NCBI GenBank assembly: GCA_022432975.1
Contig: CM039509.1
Coordinates: forward strand, 12,294,095-12,358,094
Length of the DNA stretch: 64,000 bases
Direction of reading: 5' to 3'
Source: Begonia masoniana
Taxonomy: Eukaryota > Streptophyta > Magnoliopsida > Cucurbitales > Begoniaceae
Below, one piece after another: positions 35,651 to 47,206 of the stretch (position 1 is the first letter of the stretch; each line of letters starts with the position of its first letter). Below the pieces are notes generated by a model, which searched no databases, had not been told where the DNA came from, and saw only the letters and a list, made by a program, of their open reading frames with translations. The translations under genes and the position numbers were made by a program.

Positions 35651-36098
35651 GTGATGGTCTTCACCCCACAAGCGCCTGTGACAGAGAACGGGTTGCCATT
35701 CTCCTGATGCGGCAACCCGTCTTCCGTCAGACCTGTGATCAATTATTGGCTGGATCACGGGCTGAACTGCTGAGAACGGCCACTCATTCTATGCGAATGG
35801 GTAACCGTTTTCCAGGCCTATTTAAAGGCCCTCTTCCCTCCTCTTCTCATACCATCTCCCACTCTTCTCTTTTCTTCTCGATCTCTCTAACGCTTCTCAA
35901 ATATTATCTTGCTTTCGAAAATTTTTTGGTACCAACGCAAACCGCTCTTCGTTAAGGCGACTCCCCGCGGAGGGTTGACGGGTTGCCTTTTTTATCTCTG
36001 ATTTTACTTTTTTTTTCATTCATTAATAATTTGTTTACCCTTAAAAAATTAAAGAAAATTAAACTACCATAAAAAAAAATAAAAATTAAAAAAAAAAC

Positions 36099-36294
36099 TC
36101 AGTATATACCATATTATCAAGAGCGGCGGCATTGCGCTTCACATACTGATATAATCCATGGCGCACCGCGACTCTTGCAAGTTTTTCGGTGCTGATATCA
36201 GCACCGAGAAACTTGCAAGGGTTGCAGTGCGCCATGGGTTATAACATTACGTGAAGTGCAGTGCCGCCGCTCTTGATAATATTATATATACTGA
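36099..36294. mobile_element. 196-bp hairpin MITE
   Basis: Ends TCAGTATATA and TATATACTGA. The whole element is one imperfect palindrome centred on GCTGATATCAGC (about 36190-36201), with arms AGAGCGGCGGCA...TGCCGCCGCTCT. Transcribed, it would fold into a hairpin of almost 90 bp. The flanks are A- and T-runs, so a TSD cannot be read. Confidence 0.8.
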
Positions 36295-36654
36295 TTTTTT
36301 TTTTATTTTTTTTAAATAACAGTTAAATAGAACGGGTTGCCGTGTGCAGAGAACGGCAACCTGTTCCCCCGCGAACGAGAGGCGCACGTGGACGCGGGGG
36401 TCTTCACCCTCTAAAATGCCCCTCGGGGGGAACGACGGACCGTTCTCTGCACGCGGCAACCCGTCCTCCTTCAGACTGTGATCAATAATTGGCTGGATCA
36501 CGAGTTGAACTTCTGAGAACGGCCACCCGTTCTATGAGAACGGGTACTCGTTATCCAGGCCTATTTAAATAGGCTCTCCCCTCCTTTTGTCATACCACAC
36601 ACTACTCTTATCTTTTCTTCATCTTTTCTTTTCGATCTCTCTAACGATTCTAAA

Positions 36655-36915
36655 ATGAATTTTTATTTGGGAAAAAAATATAGTTGTATGTAGGAAATTA
36701 AAGATGAAATAAGGGAATATTCGTTGCAAAATGGTTATAACATCAAATTTTATCAATGCGACAAACGACAACCGATGGCTAAATGCGCAGAAGGTTGTGC
36801 ATGGCGACTGCATGCGTCGGGGATGCAAGACGAGCAACCTATTGAAATTAAGAGTTTTATCGATTCTCACAGCTGTGCAAGGGTAGTTGAGAATCCAATA
36901 ATTGACCGTTATTAA
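36655..36915 (+). pseudogene. MULE transposase N-terminal fragment
   Basis: Reads LGKKYSCM, a stop, EIKDEIREYSLQNGYNIKF, CDKRQPMAKCAEGC and EIKSFIDSHSCARVVENP, then stops at 36915. This equals the DNA-binding N-terminal domain of the transposase at 47767-49871. Nothing of the catalytic part is present. Confidence 0.85.
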
Positions 36916-37660
36916 TTATGATCCAAGTGACTGTTGTAATTATTTTGAAATAATTTTAATTTATTTCTTCTTATTTCTTTTAATTTATGTAATATCAAAA
37001 ATAAATTTAAAAGAACTTATTAATGAATGAAAAAAAAAATTAAATCAAAGGCAACCGTCGACCCCCCGCGGGGAGTCGCCTTAACGGAGAACAGGTGGCC
37101 ACGTCTAGATAACGGCAACTCGTTCTCCGTTGAGGACCATGCATCAGGGTGAAGGACACCCCCCCCCCCCCCCCCCCCCCCCCCCGCGTGAATGTGCCCC
37201 TTACGTGCGAGGGGGTATTCACCTCTGAAATGACATTCAAAGAACGGCTACCCGTTCTATGAATGTTCATCATACGGGTACCCGTGTACACATAGAGGGT
37301 ACCTGTTATCACGCATACGGGGGTGTTCATCCTTTAACGGCCACCCGTTCTGTGTTAGTATAACGTCGCCCGAGGTTTATTTTGACAATTTTCATTCCGA
37401 AACCTGACCTTTTCTCTCCGCAAAATTTTCAGAATCCACTGTTGTGCTGCCGAAATCGCCGAAATCTTCCAAAACTGATCCTAAACCACTCAAATCCGAG
37501 CCACCAAACCTAAACCGAGCAACCAAACCCTAAGCCGAGCCAAATCCGAACCGATTTTGCCGGATTTCAGGATTTTCGTGCTGAAAATCCTCATTTCGTC
37601 CAAAAACCAAAAAAAAAAACCCGAACCTTCGACAATCCAAAAAATTCAAAATTCCCAAAA

Positions 37661-38045
37661 ATGCCTCTGAGAATGTTTGCAGGTAGAAAAGCTCCTCGAC
37701 GGAATGAACAAGGTGAAACATCAAACTAGGCGACAGATGAAGAGCGGCAACCGCCTCTGGGTTATTATTCGTTGGAGTTTCGAAGCCCGGTGGCAAAGGA
37801 GCAATACGATCAAGATATGGGAATTCGCTCCATTTTTTACGGGAAGACTGCCAACTTCGGCGGTTGGGAGTGTTTGGAGATCAAGGAGATGTTTGACGAC
37901 ATCTCTCTACACGGGGTGTATAGCATGAAGGGCGAGAGCTATGACAGAATTGTTCGTCTGTTTTATGCGAACATGCGAAGTTTCGGGAGGACAGGTCAAT
38001 TGAGGAAGTACCTTTTCGGTACAGATGTCGCCGTAAATAGAGATG
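37661..38045 (+). pseudogene. Plant transposon protein gene, 5' part (split by LTR element)
   Basis: Starts MPLRMFAGRKAPRRNEQG after a 300-bp leader behind MULE-type terminal repeats. One TAG interrupts codon 23. It continues LEFRSPVAKEQYDQDMGIRS, FGGWECLEIKEMFDDISLHG and FYANMRSFGRTGQLRKYLFG. This layout matches the 'putative plant transposon protein' family common in plant genomes, whose biochemical role is unknown. At 38045 the LTR element starts; coding resumes at 46362 in the same frame once the insertion and one TSD are discounted. Confidence 0.7.
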
Positions 38046-39042
38046 TGATGTGCCCCGTAGGCCCATTACACGATCCCAGACCCGAGTCCACAATTTGACT
38101 AACACACTTGTCTCTTTTGCAAGTCATGGTTCGTGTGAAGACTTGGAGGACACCGTGGACGACTTGAAGTGGGAGATTAAAGCTGGAGACGTTGACCAAC
38201 CAAAGCATCTCCTCATGTGGAAAGACTAAAGAGGCACCTTAATGCTCACATGGGAATTTGTCTTCCCGAGCTTTGATATTTGTTGCTTTTTTTGAAATTT
38301 CAAACTTATTGGCAAACGTTGGCCTTCTTGTTTAAACTTTATTATATACATGTTAGGATTAGATGGATGTTATGATTAGATGAATGATAGGATTATTTGG
38401 TGGCTTGGTTTGGCCCATTGAAGTTGAAGACATGGCTCAAGCCCACATGATGACCCATCATTCCCCTTCCAAGCCCAAGCCCAAGCCCACCACTAGGTCT
38501 ATATATTATGGCATTGGTGTTTGTAACTTTTTTTTGGTTGATTTATGAGCACCCACGGATTTCTCTCTCAATAGAAGAAGAAGCTTGGAGCAAGGAGCTT
38601 CCAAGGTAAGCTCGGTTGACAACAACCGAGGGGTTGTGCCCCCGAACCATTCTTCTAGCTTGGTAGCTAGTTGGAGTGGATTGTGCCATCTCCTTCTCCA
38701 CTCTTTTGAGAGCAGAAAACAGCAAAGAGTGGCTGTAACCGATTCCTTGAATCGAGTTAACTTTATTGGAAGAAAACTCTTGCCGAAAGCTCCATAATAG
38801 CACTCATCGGCCAATTCTCGGAAAATATTCATCACTCATCCAAATCAACGAACTTGGACCACAAATTTCATCAGCACACACCTCACTCACTACACAATAC
38901 TCACCTAAAATTTCTTTAAATTCCGAGCACGTTTGATCTTTTGTTTGCCCTATTTCTTCTCGGATTTGTGAGTTTTGTGTCACCCGAGAACTAACGATCT
39001 TCTTCGAGTTCTTGAGTCCTATTTGCAGGTCGGAGCTCAACA
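38046..39042 (+). repeat. 5' LTR of the 38-46 kb Ty3/gypsy element
   Basis: 997 bp; near 38508 a TATATATTATGG TATA-like box, then a leader with CTCTCTCAATAGAAG. Contains an AAGCCC run with fewer copies than in the 3' LTR. Confidence 0.92.
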
Positions 39043-39056
39043 GGTAGTATCAGAGC
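39043..39056 (+). other. Primer binding site of the 38-46 kb element
   Basis: GGTAGTATCAGAGC directly after the 5' LTR, one base different from the tRNA-iMet-type GGTATCAGAGC pattern. Confidence 0.75.
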
Positions 39057-39742
39057 TTGGATAGCTCCCTTAGGGTGAGGGAAACCAGATCGGTTTGGTT
39101 TTCCAAACCCATTTGGTTGCCTAAAACCGAGGTACCAAAACCGGGTGCTTGTTGTTCTTCATTTTCGGTTTGGTGTTCTTGCTGTTTTTCTTATCTTCTC
39201 TTTTAGTTTCTTGCAAGATCATTTCCAGAACGTTTTTTTGTTAGTTGTCTGCAACTTGAGCATGTGTTTTTAAGTTTTCATTTCCACCATTTTCGTGCTA
39301 CAAGTTTTCCTTCCCCTTTTGGTAGAACAAACTCTAACAAACAGTGTACTTGATGTTTTATTTCTCTTTGCGGTTTGAAGTTTTGGCTGCTGTGTGTTTA
39401 CTTTTCTAGACCTAATGAACATATTCTAATGGTTATAGATCTGAGCATGAATCAATGTTTAAAAGAATCATATAAAAAAAACCGATTTGTTTGCTGTTAC
39501 ATTTCCAGAAAACTGTTTGTGTGTTGTTTTAGTGTTCTGTTTATTATAGTTATTGCTGTTTTGTTATGTTGTGCCAAATTCGAGTTTAATGTTTAGTGTT
39601 AATGCTAGTTAGTATATTATTCTGCTAAAAACATTTACCTTTTACGTTCGCATTTGCATTAGTAAAGTAATATTACTCAAAAGGGTGAAAGTTAAGTAAA
39701 AGTGCATAACCAAAACTAGCCACTACTTTTAGTGTTTGCTTT

Positions 39743-40322
39743 TAGGGGTGTGCGAAACCGGTTTCGGTTCGGTTTTGGGGAGGAACCGAACCGATCAGTT
39801 TCGGATTCGGATTTACCGAACCGAAACTGGTCTTTTAACATACCAAAACCGAACTGGAACCGAACCGAAAGTGTCGGTTCGGTTTCGGTTCTACAACTTA
39901 TTTTTTTAAAATTTAAATAATGTAAATTTAAATTGGAGGAGATAAAAAATAATTAGATATATAGTCAAATATGAAAAAAAAAATGTATTAGAAGAATAAA
40001 AAACGAAAAGTAAAGTCAAAATTACAATAAATCCTTTTAGGAAATAAAAGTAATATTATAACAAAAGTAATTTTAATTATTAAAAAGATTCTTTATTTTT
40101 TATTATTATTTTTTTAATAATTAAAATTCTTTTGTGCAAAACCGGTTCGGTTCGGTTTGTATCGGTTTTGATTGATCCAAACTGAAAACCAAACCTAATT
40201 AAGCGGTTCCTACAAAATGAAACCAAAGATCGGTTTCCAAATGTTCAAAACCGATCCGAACCGAACCTATTTCACCGGTTCCAGTTTGGTTCATCGGTTC
40301 CGGTTCGGTTTGTACACCCCTA
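39743..40322. mobile_element. hAT MITE, TSD TTTGCTTT
   Basis: 580 bp, ends TAGGGGTGTGCGAAACCGG and, inverted, TAGGGGTGTACAAACCGAAC. The 8-bp duplication TTTGCTTT is at 39735-39742 and 40323-40330. Rich in AACCGAACC/GGTTCGGTT near the ends and AT-rich inside. No coding sequence. It inserted in the untranslated leader of the Ty3/gypsy element. Confidence 0.93.
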
Positions 40323-40794
40323 TTTGCTTTATGTCGCCTTCACTTTGTGTTTGGATGAGATTTTAATTAATAAGGTTCTGTTGATAAGATAATTGCTTGT
40401 AATTGCATGTTTGGGAATATATGTATTAAGTTCATTAAGGCGTTAAAGAGCATGTACGAATCGATTATATCCGTTTAGTGGATTTAAAACTTGTTTGTTA
40501 GTGAATTTGACATTTTCCCACTAAAACGACCATAACTTTGGCTACAAGTGTCAGTTTTTGACGAGCCACCTGGAAAATCGAAGCTCTCGAAGAGCTCTAC
40601 AACATGCCATGGTTAAACCAAAATTTGGTAATCATTTGAGTCCCCAAAAAACGTCATTTAGGCCCTCAAAAATGCGTTTCAAAATTTCTAGATTGGAATC
40701 CTAGTTAGGTTCACCATTTTTCCCTTTCCTAACACTTAGGATCAATTTAAACCTAATTGAAATCTTCTTTCCTAAGACTTTAGAAATCACATGA

Positions 40795-42134
40795 ATGAAG
40801 ACTAGAAGCACCATTAACCGAGAGTCAAATCAAGATATGAATCACGAACCGAACCAGGGCAAGGACCTTCCCTAACCTGAGACTCACACTCCTCAAGAAT
40901 GAGAGTCTAGCATGCAAGGACAATTAGATAGTCTAAGTGGAGAAGTTAACCATATAGGCCAACAACTTAAAGACTTAACCCTTAACATGAAACACATAAT
41001 GGAAGTCCTTAATACGAGAATTTCAAATGAAGCGTCCTGAGAACCCCCACCTCGATTTAGACCCAGAAATCATAGGAGACGATTTCAAGAACCATATCCC
41101 ACCTCGGACGAAGAAAGACTTGAGTATCCTAGGAGAAGAAACCCACTTTATGAAGAGGAGCAAGAATGGACCTTAGATGATGAGAGACTTTTCGACCAAA
41201 TAGACGAGAGGATCAAGAGGACCTTAGAAATGTCAAGCTACATATACCTCCATTTGACGGGACATGCGATGAAGATACCTTTCTAGAATGGATTGATAAG
41301 GTAGAGAAAGTTTTCGACTATTATGAGTACTCCGATAAAGTAAAGATCCAGTTAGTATCCGTAGAGCTAGCGGAATATGCGGCCCTCTGGTGGTCCAATA
41401 TTAAGCTGCAAAGACGACGGATAGGAGATACCCCTATTACTACATGGAGAGCAATGAAGTCGCTCATGACTAAGAGGTTCATATCCACCCATTACCGTCA
41501 AGATCTATTCCTTCAAATCCAAAACCTACGACAAGGAACTCGATCTGTTGAGGCTTACCTAGTCGAATTTGAAACTCTAAGGATACGAGTAGATATGGAA
41601 GAACTTAATGAGCAAGTTATTGCTAGATTCATTCGAGGATTGAATAGAGACATAGGAGATCCAGTTGAAATACACCCGGCAGAGTCCTTAGATGCAATAG
41701 TTCATATGGCCATGACGATTGAGCGACAGCTCAATAGAAAGAGAAAATCCACCTACCCTCCTAAGTTTACCCCCCACATTCCTCCCAAAGTCACCCCTAA
41801 GCCACCCGCGCCAATCAAGCCTTTTGACAAGACTGAAGGAAAGAAGTCTTTTAACCATAGTTGGCCACTTAAAGAGTCCAGTAGCAAAACCTTAGTCGAT
41901 AAAGCCAACCCACTTAGAGCGAGAGAAATCAAGTGTTATAAATGTCAAGATCTGGGTCATTATATGGCTCAATGTCCGAATCGACGGGTGATGATTATCA
42001 AGGAAGATACGGGAGAAGTTGAAAGTGAGGATGACCACGAGGTAGGAGTAGAGGACAAAGATGTCGAGGAGAGTGACACTGAGGACGAAGTCGTGCGCGC
42101 TCCTGAGGGACCCTTGTTGATGGTTAGCAGATGA
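40795..42134 (+). pseudogene. gag of the 38-46 kb Ty3/gypsy element
   Basis: Starts MKTRSTINRESNQDMN at 40795; three stops follow in the first 85 codons and a frameshift near 41230. Then PFDGTCDEDTFLEWIDKVEK and ALWWSNIKLQ give the gag core, and CYKCQDLGHYMAQC (about 41936) the CCHC knuckle, followed by an acidic tail. A TGA at 42132 (probably from CGA) separates it from protease in the same frame. Confidence 0.85.
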
Positions 42135-42140
42135 GTCCTT

Positions 42141-42527
42141 GTGACTAAGAATTCAGGAGAAGATTGCCAACGTGAGAACATCTTTCATAGTAGATGTGTT
42201 ATCAAGGATAAGATATGCTCTTTAATTATAGATGGAGGAAGTTGTGCCAACGTGGCATCTGACGATTTAGTTAAGAAGTTAGGATTAGAGACAACTACGC
42301 ATCCCCACCCTTATAAGTTACGATGGTTAGATGATAGGGATGATGTTAAGGTCTCTCGACAAGTGAGAGTAGATTTTACTATGGAAAAATATCAAGATTC
42401 TGTTTTAGGCGATGTCGTGCCCATGAGTGCTAACCACTTGCTTCTTGGACGACCGTGGCATTTTGATCAAAGAGTGAACCACGATGGATATTCTAACTAC
42501 TATTCCTTAAGTTCGGTGGTAAAATAA
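42141..42527 (+). pseudogene. aspartic protease of the 38-46 kb Ty3/gypsy element
   Basis: IIDGGSCANVASDDLVKKLG contains the protease signature in the diverged form DGGS instead of D-S/T-G-A. LLLGRPWHFDQ follows, a conserved block in plant Ty3/gypsy proteases. A stop and a frame change come after 42527. Confidence 0.8.
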
Positions 42528-42541
42528 TTAAGTTAGCACCT

Positions 42542-44692
42542 TTGACCCCCGAGAAAATATCCAAAGACGATGCCGCTAGAAAAGAAGCGAAGAATAAAGC
42601 AAATCTTTTTATGACTAGATCGGAGATAGAGGCATTGGTACTTCGAGGAGATCCCATGATCCTTCTACTATTTCGAGATAGAGTTATGGAGTTTAGAGTA
42701 ATCACTGACCCTGTAAAGAAGTTGCTCAATCAATTCCAAGATGTGTTTCCTGAGGAACTACCCCAAGGATTATCACCTCTACGTGGTATAGAACATCAAA
42801 TTGACCTCATCCCCGGGGCCACACTACCTAATAGACTGGCCTATAGAATGAACCCTGAGGAGACCAAGAAACTCCAAGATCAAGTTCAAGATTTATTAGA
42901 AAAATGATACATACGAGAGTCCATGAGCCTCTGTGCAGTTCCCTCACTTTTGGTACCCAATAAAGACGGCACAATGAGGATGTGCGTTGACAGTCAAGCC
43001 GTGAATCAAATCACCGTAAAGTATAGATACCTCATTCCTAGGCTCGAGGATATGTTGGAAGACCTCAGTGGAGCCTCAATATTTTCTAAGGTGGACCTTA
43101 AGAGTGGTTACCACCAAATTAGAATAAAAGAAGGTGACGAGTGGAAGACGGCATTTAAGACTAAGTACGGGCTTTTTGAGTGGATGGTGATGCCCTTCGG
43201 GTTATCTAACGCGCCCAGTACCTTCATGAGACTTATGCACCACGTGCTGAAAGATTTCCTAGGAAAATTTATTGTTGTCTATTTTGACGATATTTTGGTG
43301 TACAGTCTAGACCTCCCACAACACCTCAACCATCTTAGTGTACTTTTCCAAACCCTACGAAAAGCTCAATTATTTAGGAATTTAAGCAAATGCTCATTCG
43401 CGCAAGATAAAGTTTATTTCCTAGGGTTTGTCATTTCTAAAGATGGCATGGAAGCCGATGTTGACAAGATCAAGACCATTAAGGATTGGCCTACTCCCAA
43501 CTCTTTAACCGAAGTACGTAGTTTCCATGGTCTGGTCTCTTTTTACCGGAGGTTCATAAAAGACTTTAGTTCAATAGTCTCACCGCTTACTGATTGCACT
43601 AAGAAGGGAAAAGAGTTTACTTGGACCCCGGTTTGTCAAAAGAGCTTTGAGCTAATCAAGGACAAGTTATGTCACTCGCCAGTGTTAGCACTCCCCGACT
43701 TTAACAAGGTATTTGAAATTAAGAGTGATGCTTCCGGAGTTGGCATTGGAGCCGTGCTCATGCAAGAGGGAAAACCCATTGCATACTTTAGTGAGAAACT
43801 GAAAAGAGCCATGCTAAACTATTCCACGTATGATAAGGAATTTTATGCCGTTATTAGAGCATTAGAGCATTGGCAGCACTACTTCATGTCAAAAGAATTT
43901 GTTATCAATACTGACCATCAATCTTTACAATATATCAAGGGTCAGCATAAGTTAAACAAAAGGCATGCTAAGTGGGTAGAATTTTTGGAGAGGTTCCCGT
44001 ATATTCTGAAGTATGTGAAAGGGAAAAATAATATAGTCGCCGATGCACTATTGAGGAAACGCATTCTCCTTACCGAGCTAGGGACTCGATTCTTTGGATT
44101 TGAATGGATCAAGCATAATTACGAATATGACCATGACTTCGGATCTTATTACACCAAGTGCAAGGAAAACGCTGAAGGAGAATATCGACTTATGGACGAC
44201 TATTTACTAAGGGCGGGAAAATTATGTATTCCACAAGGAAGCATGAGGCGAAGTCTTGTAAACAAAGCCCATTGTGGGGGATTAGCGAGTCATTTCGGGG
44301 AGAAGAAGACCCTCGATATGCTTAAGGAACACTTCTTTTGGCCACATATGAAAAGAGACGTGCACCGCATGGTGGAGACGTGCGTCGTATGCAAGAAAGC
44401 CAAGAGTAAGGTTCTACCACAAGGCTTGTATATGCCCTTACCCATTCCTTCGCACCCTTGGACTGAAGTTAGTATGGACTTCATTTTGGGATTGCCACGA
44501 ACTGCTCGTAATAAGGATTCGATCATGGTGGTTGTAGATCGTTTCTCTAAGATGGCACATTTCATTCCTTGTGCAAAAACGGATGACGCCTTTTCTATAG
44601 CTGACCTATTTTTCAAAGAAATCGTTCGCCTACATGGTATACCGCATTCCATAGTGTCGGACCGGGACACTAAATTTTTGAGCTTCTTCTGA
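42542..44692 (+). pseudogene. reverse transcriptase, RNase H, integrase of the 38-46 kb element
   Basis: Two ORFs in one frame split by a TGA at 42905. Reverse transcriptase: [49 protein letters not shown] and YFDDILVYS. RNase [16 protein letters not shown] and [10 protein letters not shown]. Integrase zinc region [12 protein letters not shown] and CVVCKKAK, then core [11 protein letters not shown] and SDRDTKF. Ends with a TGA at 44690 (probably from TGG). Fairly well preserved otherwise. Confidence 0.88.
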
Positions 44693-45333
44693 ACCACTTT
44701 GTGGAAAAAGTTGGGGACGAAACTGCGTTTTAGTACATCTTTCCCAAACTGATGGGCAGATAGAAGTTGTTAACAGGATCTTAGGCTCCCTCTTACGCAG
44801 TATTGTAGGTAAGAAACTATCCAGTTGGGATGTAGTCCTTCCCGGATTGGAATTTTCCTACAATCGCACCCTTCATTCCACTACTGAGCAAACGCCATTT
44901 GAGGTTGCCTATGGGTTTAACCCATGTACACCGTTGGACCTTGTTCCGTTACCCATTAATGAACCTGGCCAACCCATCAGGAGCAAACAAGGCCGAACAG
45001 ATTAAGAAATTACATGAGAACGTGTGTCAAGTCATCAAGAAGAGAAATGCGAGCGTGGCCAAACGAGTAAACAAAGGCCGAAAAGAGGTTATCTTCAATG
45101 AAAGAGATTTGGTTTGGTTGCACCTACGCAAAGATAGAAAATCTAAGCTTCTTCCTCGTGCAGATGGACCATTTAAGGTGTTGCAGCGGATCAATAACAA
45201 CGCTTATAAGATTGAACTGCCTGGAGATTACGGAGTATCGGCAATGTTCAATGTCATGGACCTATCATCTTATATAAGCGATGAAGAAAACTCCGAGAGG
45301 CCTGACTTAAAGGATTTGAGGTCAAATCCTTAA
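44693..45333 (+). pseudogene. integrase C-terminal part of the 38-46 kb element
   Basis: Starts after the TGA with a frameshift: QTDGQIEVVNRILGSLLRSI near 44748, then SYNRTLHSTTEQTPFEVAYG. After another shift comes the ORF 44899-45333 with ERDLVWLHLRKDR, ADGPFKVLQRINNNAYKIEL and FNVMDLSSYISDEENSE. It ends DLRSNP, the pattern of a Ty3/gypsy pol end without a chromodomain. Confidence 0.82.
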
Positions 45334-45347
45334 TCACCTGGGGAGGA

Positions 45348-46356
45348 TGATGTGCCCCGTAGGCCCATTACACGATCCCAGACCCGAGTCCACAATTTGA
45401 CTAACACACTTGTCTCTTTTGCAGGTCATGGTTCGTGTGAAGACTTAGAGGACACCGTGGACAACTTGAAGTGAGAGTTTAAAGTTGGAGACGTTGACCA
45501 ACCAAAGCATCTCCTCATGTGGAAAGACTAAAGAGGCACCTTAATGCTCACATGAGAATTTGTCTTCCTGAGCTTTGATATTTGTTGCTTTTTTGAAATT
45601 TCAAACTTATTGGAAAACGTTGGCCTTCTTGTTTAAACTTTATTAGATGCATGTTAGGATTAGATGGATGTTATGATTAGGTGAATGATAGGATTAGTTG
45701 GTGGCTTGGTTTGGCCCATTGAAGTTGAAAACATGGCTCAAGCCCACATGATGACCCATCATTCCCCTTCCAAGCCCAAGCCCAAGCCCAAGCCCAAGCC
45801 CACCATTAGGTCTATATATTCATGGCATTGGTGTTTGTAACTTTTTTTTGGTTGATTTATGAGCACCCATAGATTTCTCTCTCAATAGAAGAAGAAACTT
45901 GGAGCAAGGAGCTTCCAATGTAAGCTTGGTTGACAACAATCGAGGGGTTGCGCCCCCGAACCATTCTTCTAGCTTGGTAGCTAGTTGGAGTGGATTTTTC
46001 CATCTCCTTCTCCACTCTTTCAAGAGCGGAAAAAACCAAGGAGTGGCTGTAACCAATTCCTTGAATCGAGTTATCTTCTTTGGAAGAAAACTCTTGTCGA
46101 AAGCTCCATAATAGCACTCATCGGCCGATTCTCAGAAAATATTCATAACTCATATAAATCAACGAATCTGGACCACAAATTTCATCAGCACACACCTCAC
46201 TCACTACACAATACTCACCTAAAATTTTGTTAAATTTCGAGCATGTTTGATCTTTCGTTTGCCCTATTTCTTCTCGGATTTGTGGGTTTTGTGTCACCCG
46301 GGAACTAACGATCTTCTTTGAGTTCTTGAGTCCTATTTGCAGGTCGGAGCTCAACA
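45348..46356 (+). repeat. 3' LTR of the 38-46 kb Ty3/gypsy element
   Basis: 1,009 bp, partner of 38046-39042, preceded by the purine-rich GGGGAGGA. Has more AAGCCC units (about 45770-45800) than the 5' LTR. Confidence 0.92.
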
Positions 46357-47206
46357 AGATGTCATCAATGAGCTGCTTGGATTTGGCATGGATGACGCTG
46401 AGCAATATTATCACGCTTCTAGACAGTGTCACTTTGCTAGCACAGAAGAGGGGCTAAGCTTTATGCAGCAAATCCACTGTAATTCGGAGATTGCTGGGTT
46501 CGTGAAGTCGAGATTGAAGGACTTGAATGTCAAAGCTCGGGTTATTCACAACCTCATCAGCCACACCATCCTTCCGAGGGATGGACACAGAGATCTTGTT
46601 AACTGGATGGATCTCTATGTTATGCAGAAGCTCTACACCAGCCAGCTGTTCGACCCAGGGTTGATTATGGGTCACATGGAAGAGATAGGGCGAACAAAGA
46701 ACAAGAATATGTTGTATGGGACCTTAATTTAGAAGATCCTACAGCGAGCTAAGATTCAGCCTCCAGCCGGAGAGCAGCTGCGAGCCCACAGATCTGTCGA
46801 TGTATTTGACATGACTCATTTGATTCGAATGGGCCTAGTCGAAGTCGACGGGTCTTGGATGCCCAAGGGTCATCCCAGAGCTTCCACATCTCAGGATGTT
46901 CCAATGGAGGACGCCCCCACCCCCGAGGATGCCCCCGCCCCCGATGATGCCCCATACACCAAGTACGCAACTGCACCGCCATTGGATAATTATCTTGTCG
47001 ATATGAGACAGAGCTTACATCAGAAGATCGATGAGATGTAGGAAAGGTGAGATTAGAGGCTGGATGCGCTGCAGGACAGGTGGGATCAGAGGTGGGACAT
47101 CCTGCAGGAAATGCAGGAGTTGATCAGATTGTCCCAATTGCATCTCGAAGACTCCTTCGAGCGTTGGCGTAGAGGCGGCGATGAGGGCGATGATCCCCTA
47201 CCCTAA
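46357..47206 (+). pseudogene. Plant transposon protein gene, 3' part
   Basis: Continues the gene from 38045 after the TSD AGATG: INELLGFGMDDAEQYYHAS, ARVIHNLISHTILPRDGHRD, WMDLYVMQKLYTSQLFDPGL, then an acidic/proline-rich linker (MEDAPTPEDAPAPDD) and a C-terminal coiled coil (RWDQRWDILQEMQELIRL), ending DDPLP at 47204. Four in-frame stops (TAG at about 46730 and 47039, TGA and TAG at about 47048-47054) look like C-to-T changes from CAG or CGA. The Met at 46337 is in LTR sequence and not a real start. Confidence 0.7.

Larger units (their letters stand above)
35650..37380. mobile_element. MULE terminal region with nested MULE fragments
   Basis: Repeated GAGAACGG(C/G)...CCCGTTCT blocks, GGCAACCCGT units and TATTTAAA boxes with CT-rich leaders occur twice (about 35690-35950 and 36400-36660). 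35955-35990 (GGCGACTCCCCGCGG) is inverted at 37048-37085. Between lie a fragment of MULE transposase (36655-36915) and a hairpin MITE (36099-36294). A run of about 30 C occurs at about 37157-37186. I read this as the end of a large MULE into which another MULE derivative inserted or duplicated. Confidence 0.65.
38046..46356 (+). mobile_element. Ty3/gypsy element, TSD AGATG, inserted in plant transposon protein gene
   Basis: LTRs at 38046-39042 (997 bp) and 45348-46356 (1,009 bp) run from TGATGTGCCCCGTAGG to GGAGCTCAACA. AGATG flanks the element at 38041-38045 and 46357-46361. Primer-site-like GGTAGTATCAGAGC starts at 39043. GGGGAGGA precedes the 3' LTR. Gag and pol are complete in order but interrupted by stops and frameshifts. 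The LTRs differ by roughly 4% in the part I compared, mostly transitions, plus a variable AAGCCC microsatellite. The leader is long (39043-40794) and carries a hAT MITE. Confidence 0.95.

Noticed and set aside
35281..35758. ORFs of 91 and 140 codons in GC-rich sequence
   Set aside because: Low complexity, overlapping on both strands, no motif; the region is next to MULE ends.
46337..46356. Start codon at 46337 for the plant transposon protein
   Set aside because: The first residues come from the LTR; the real start is at 37661, before the insertion.
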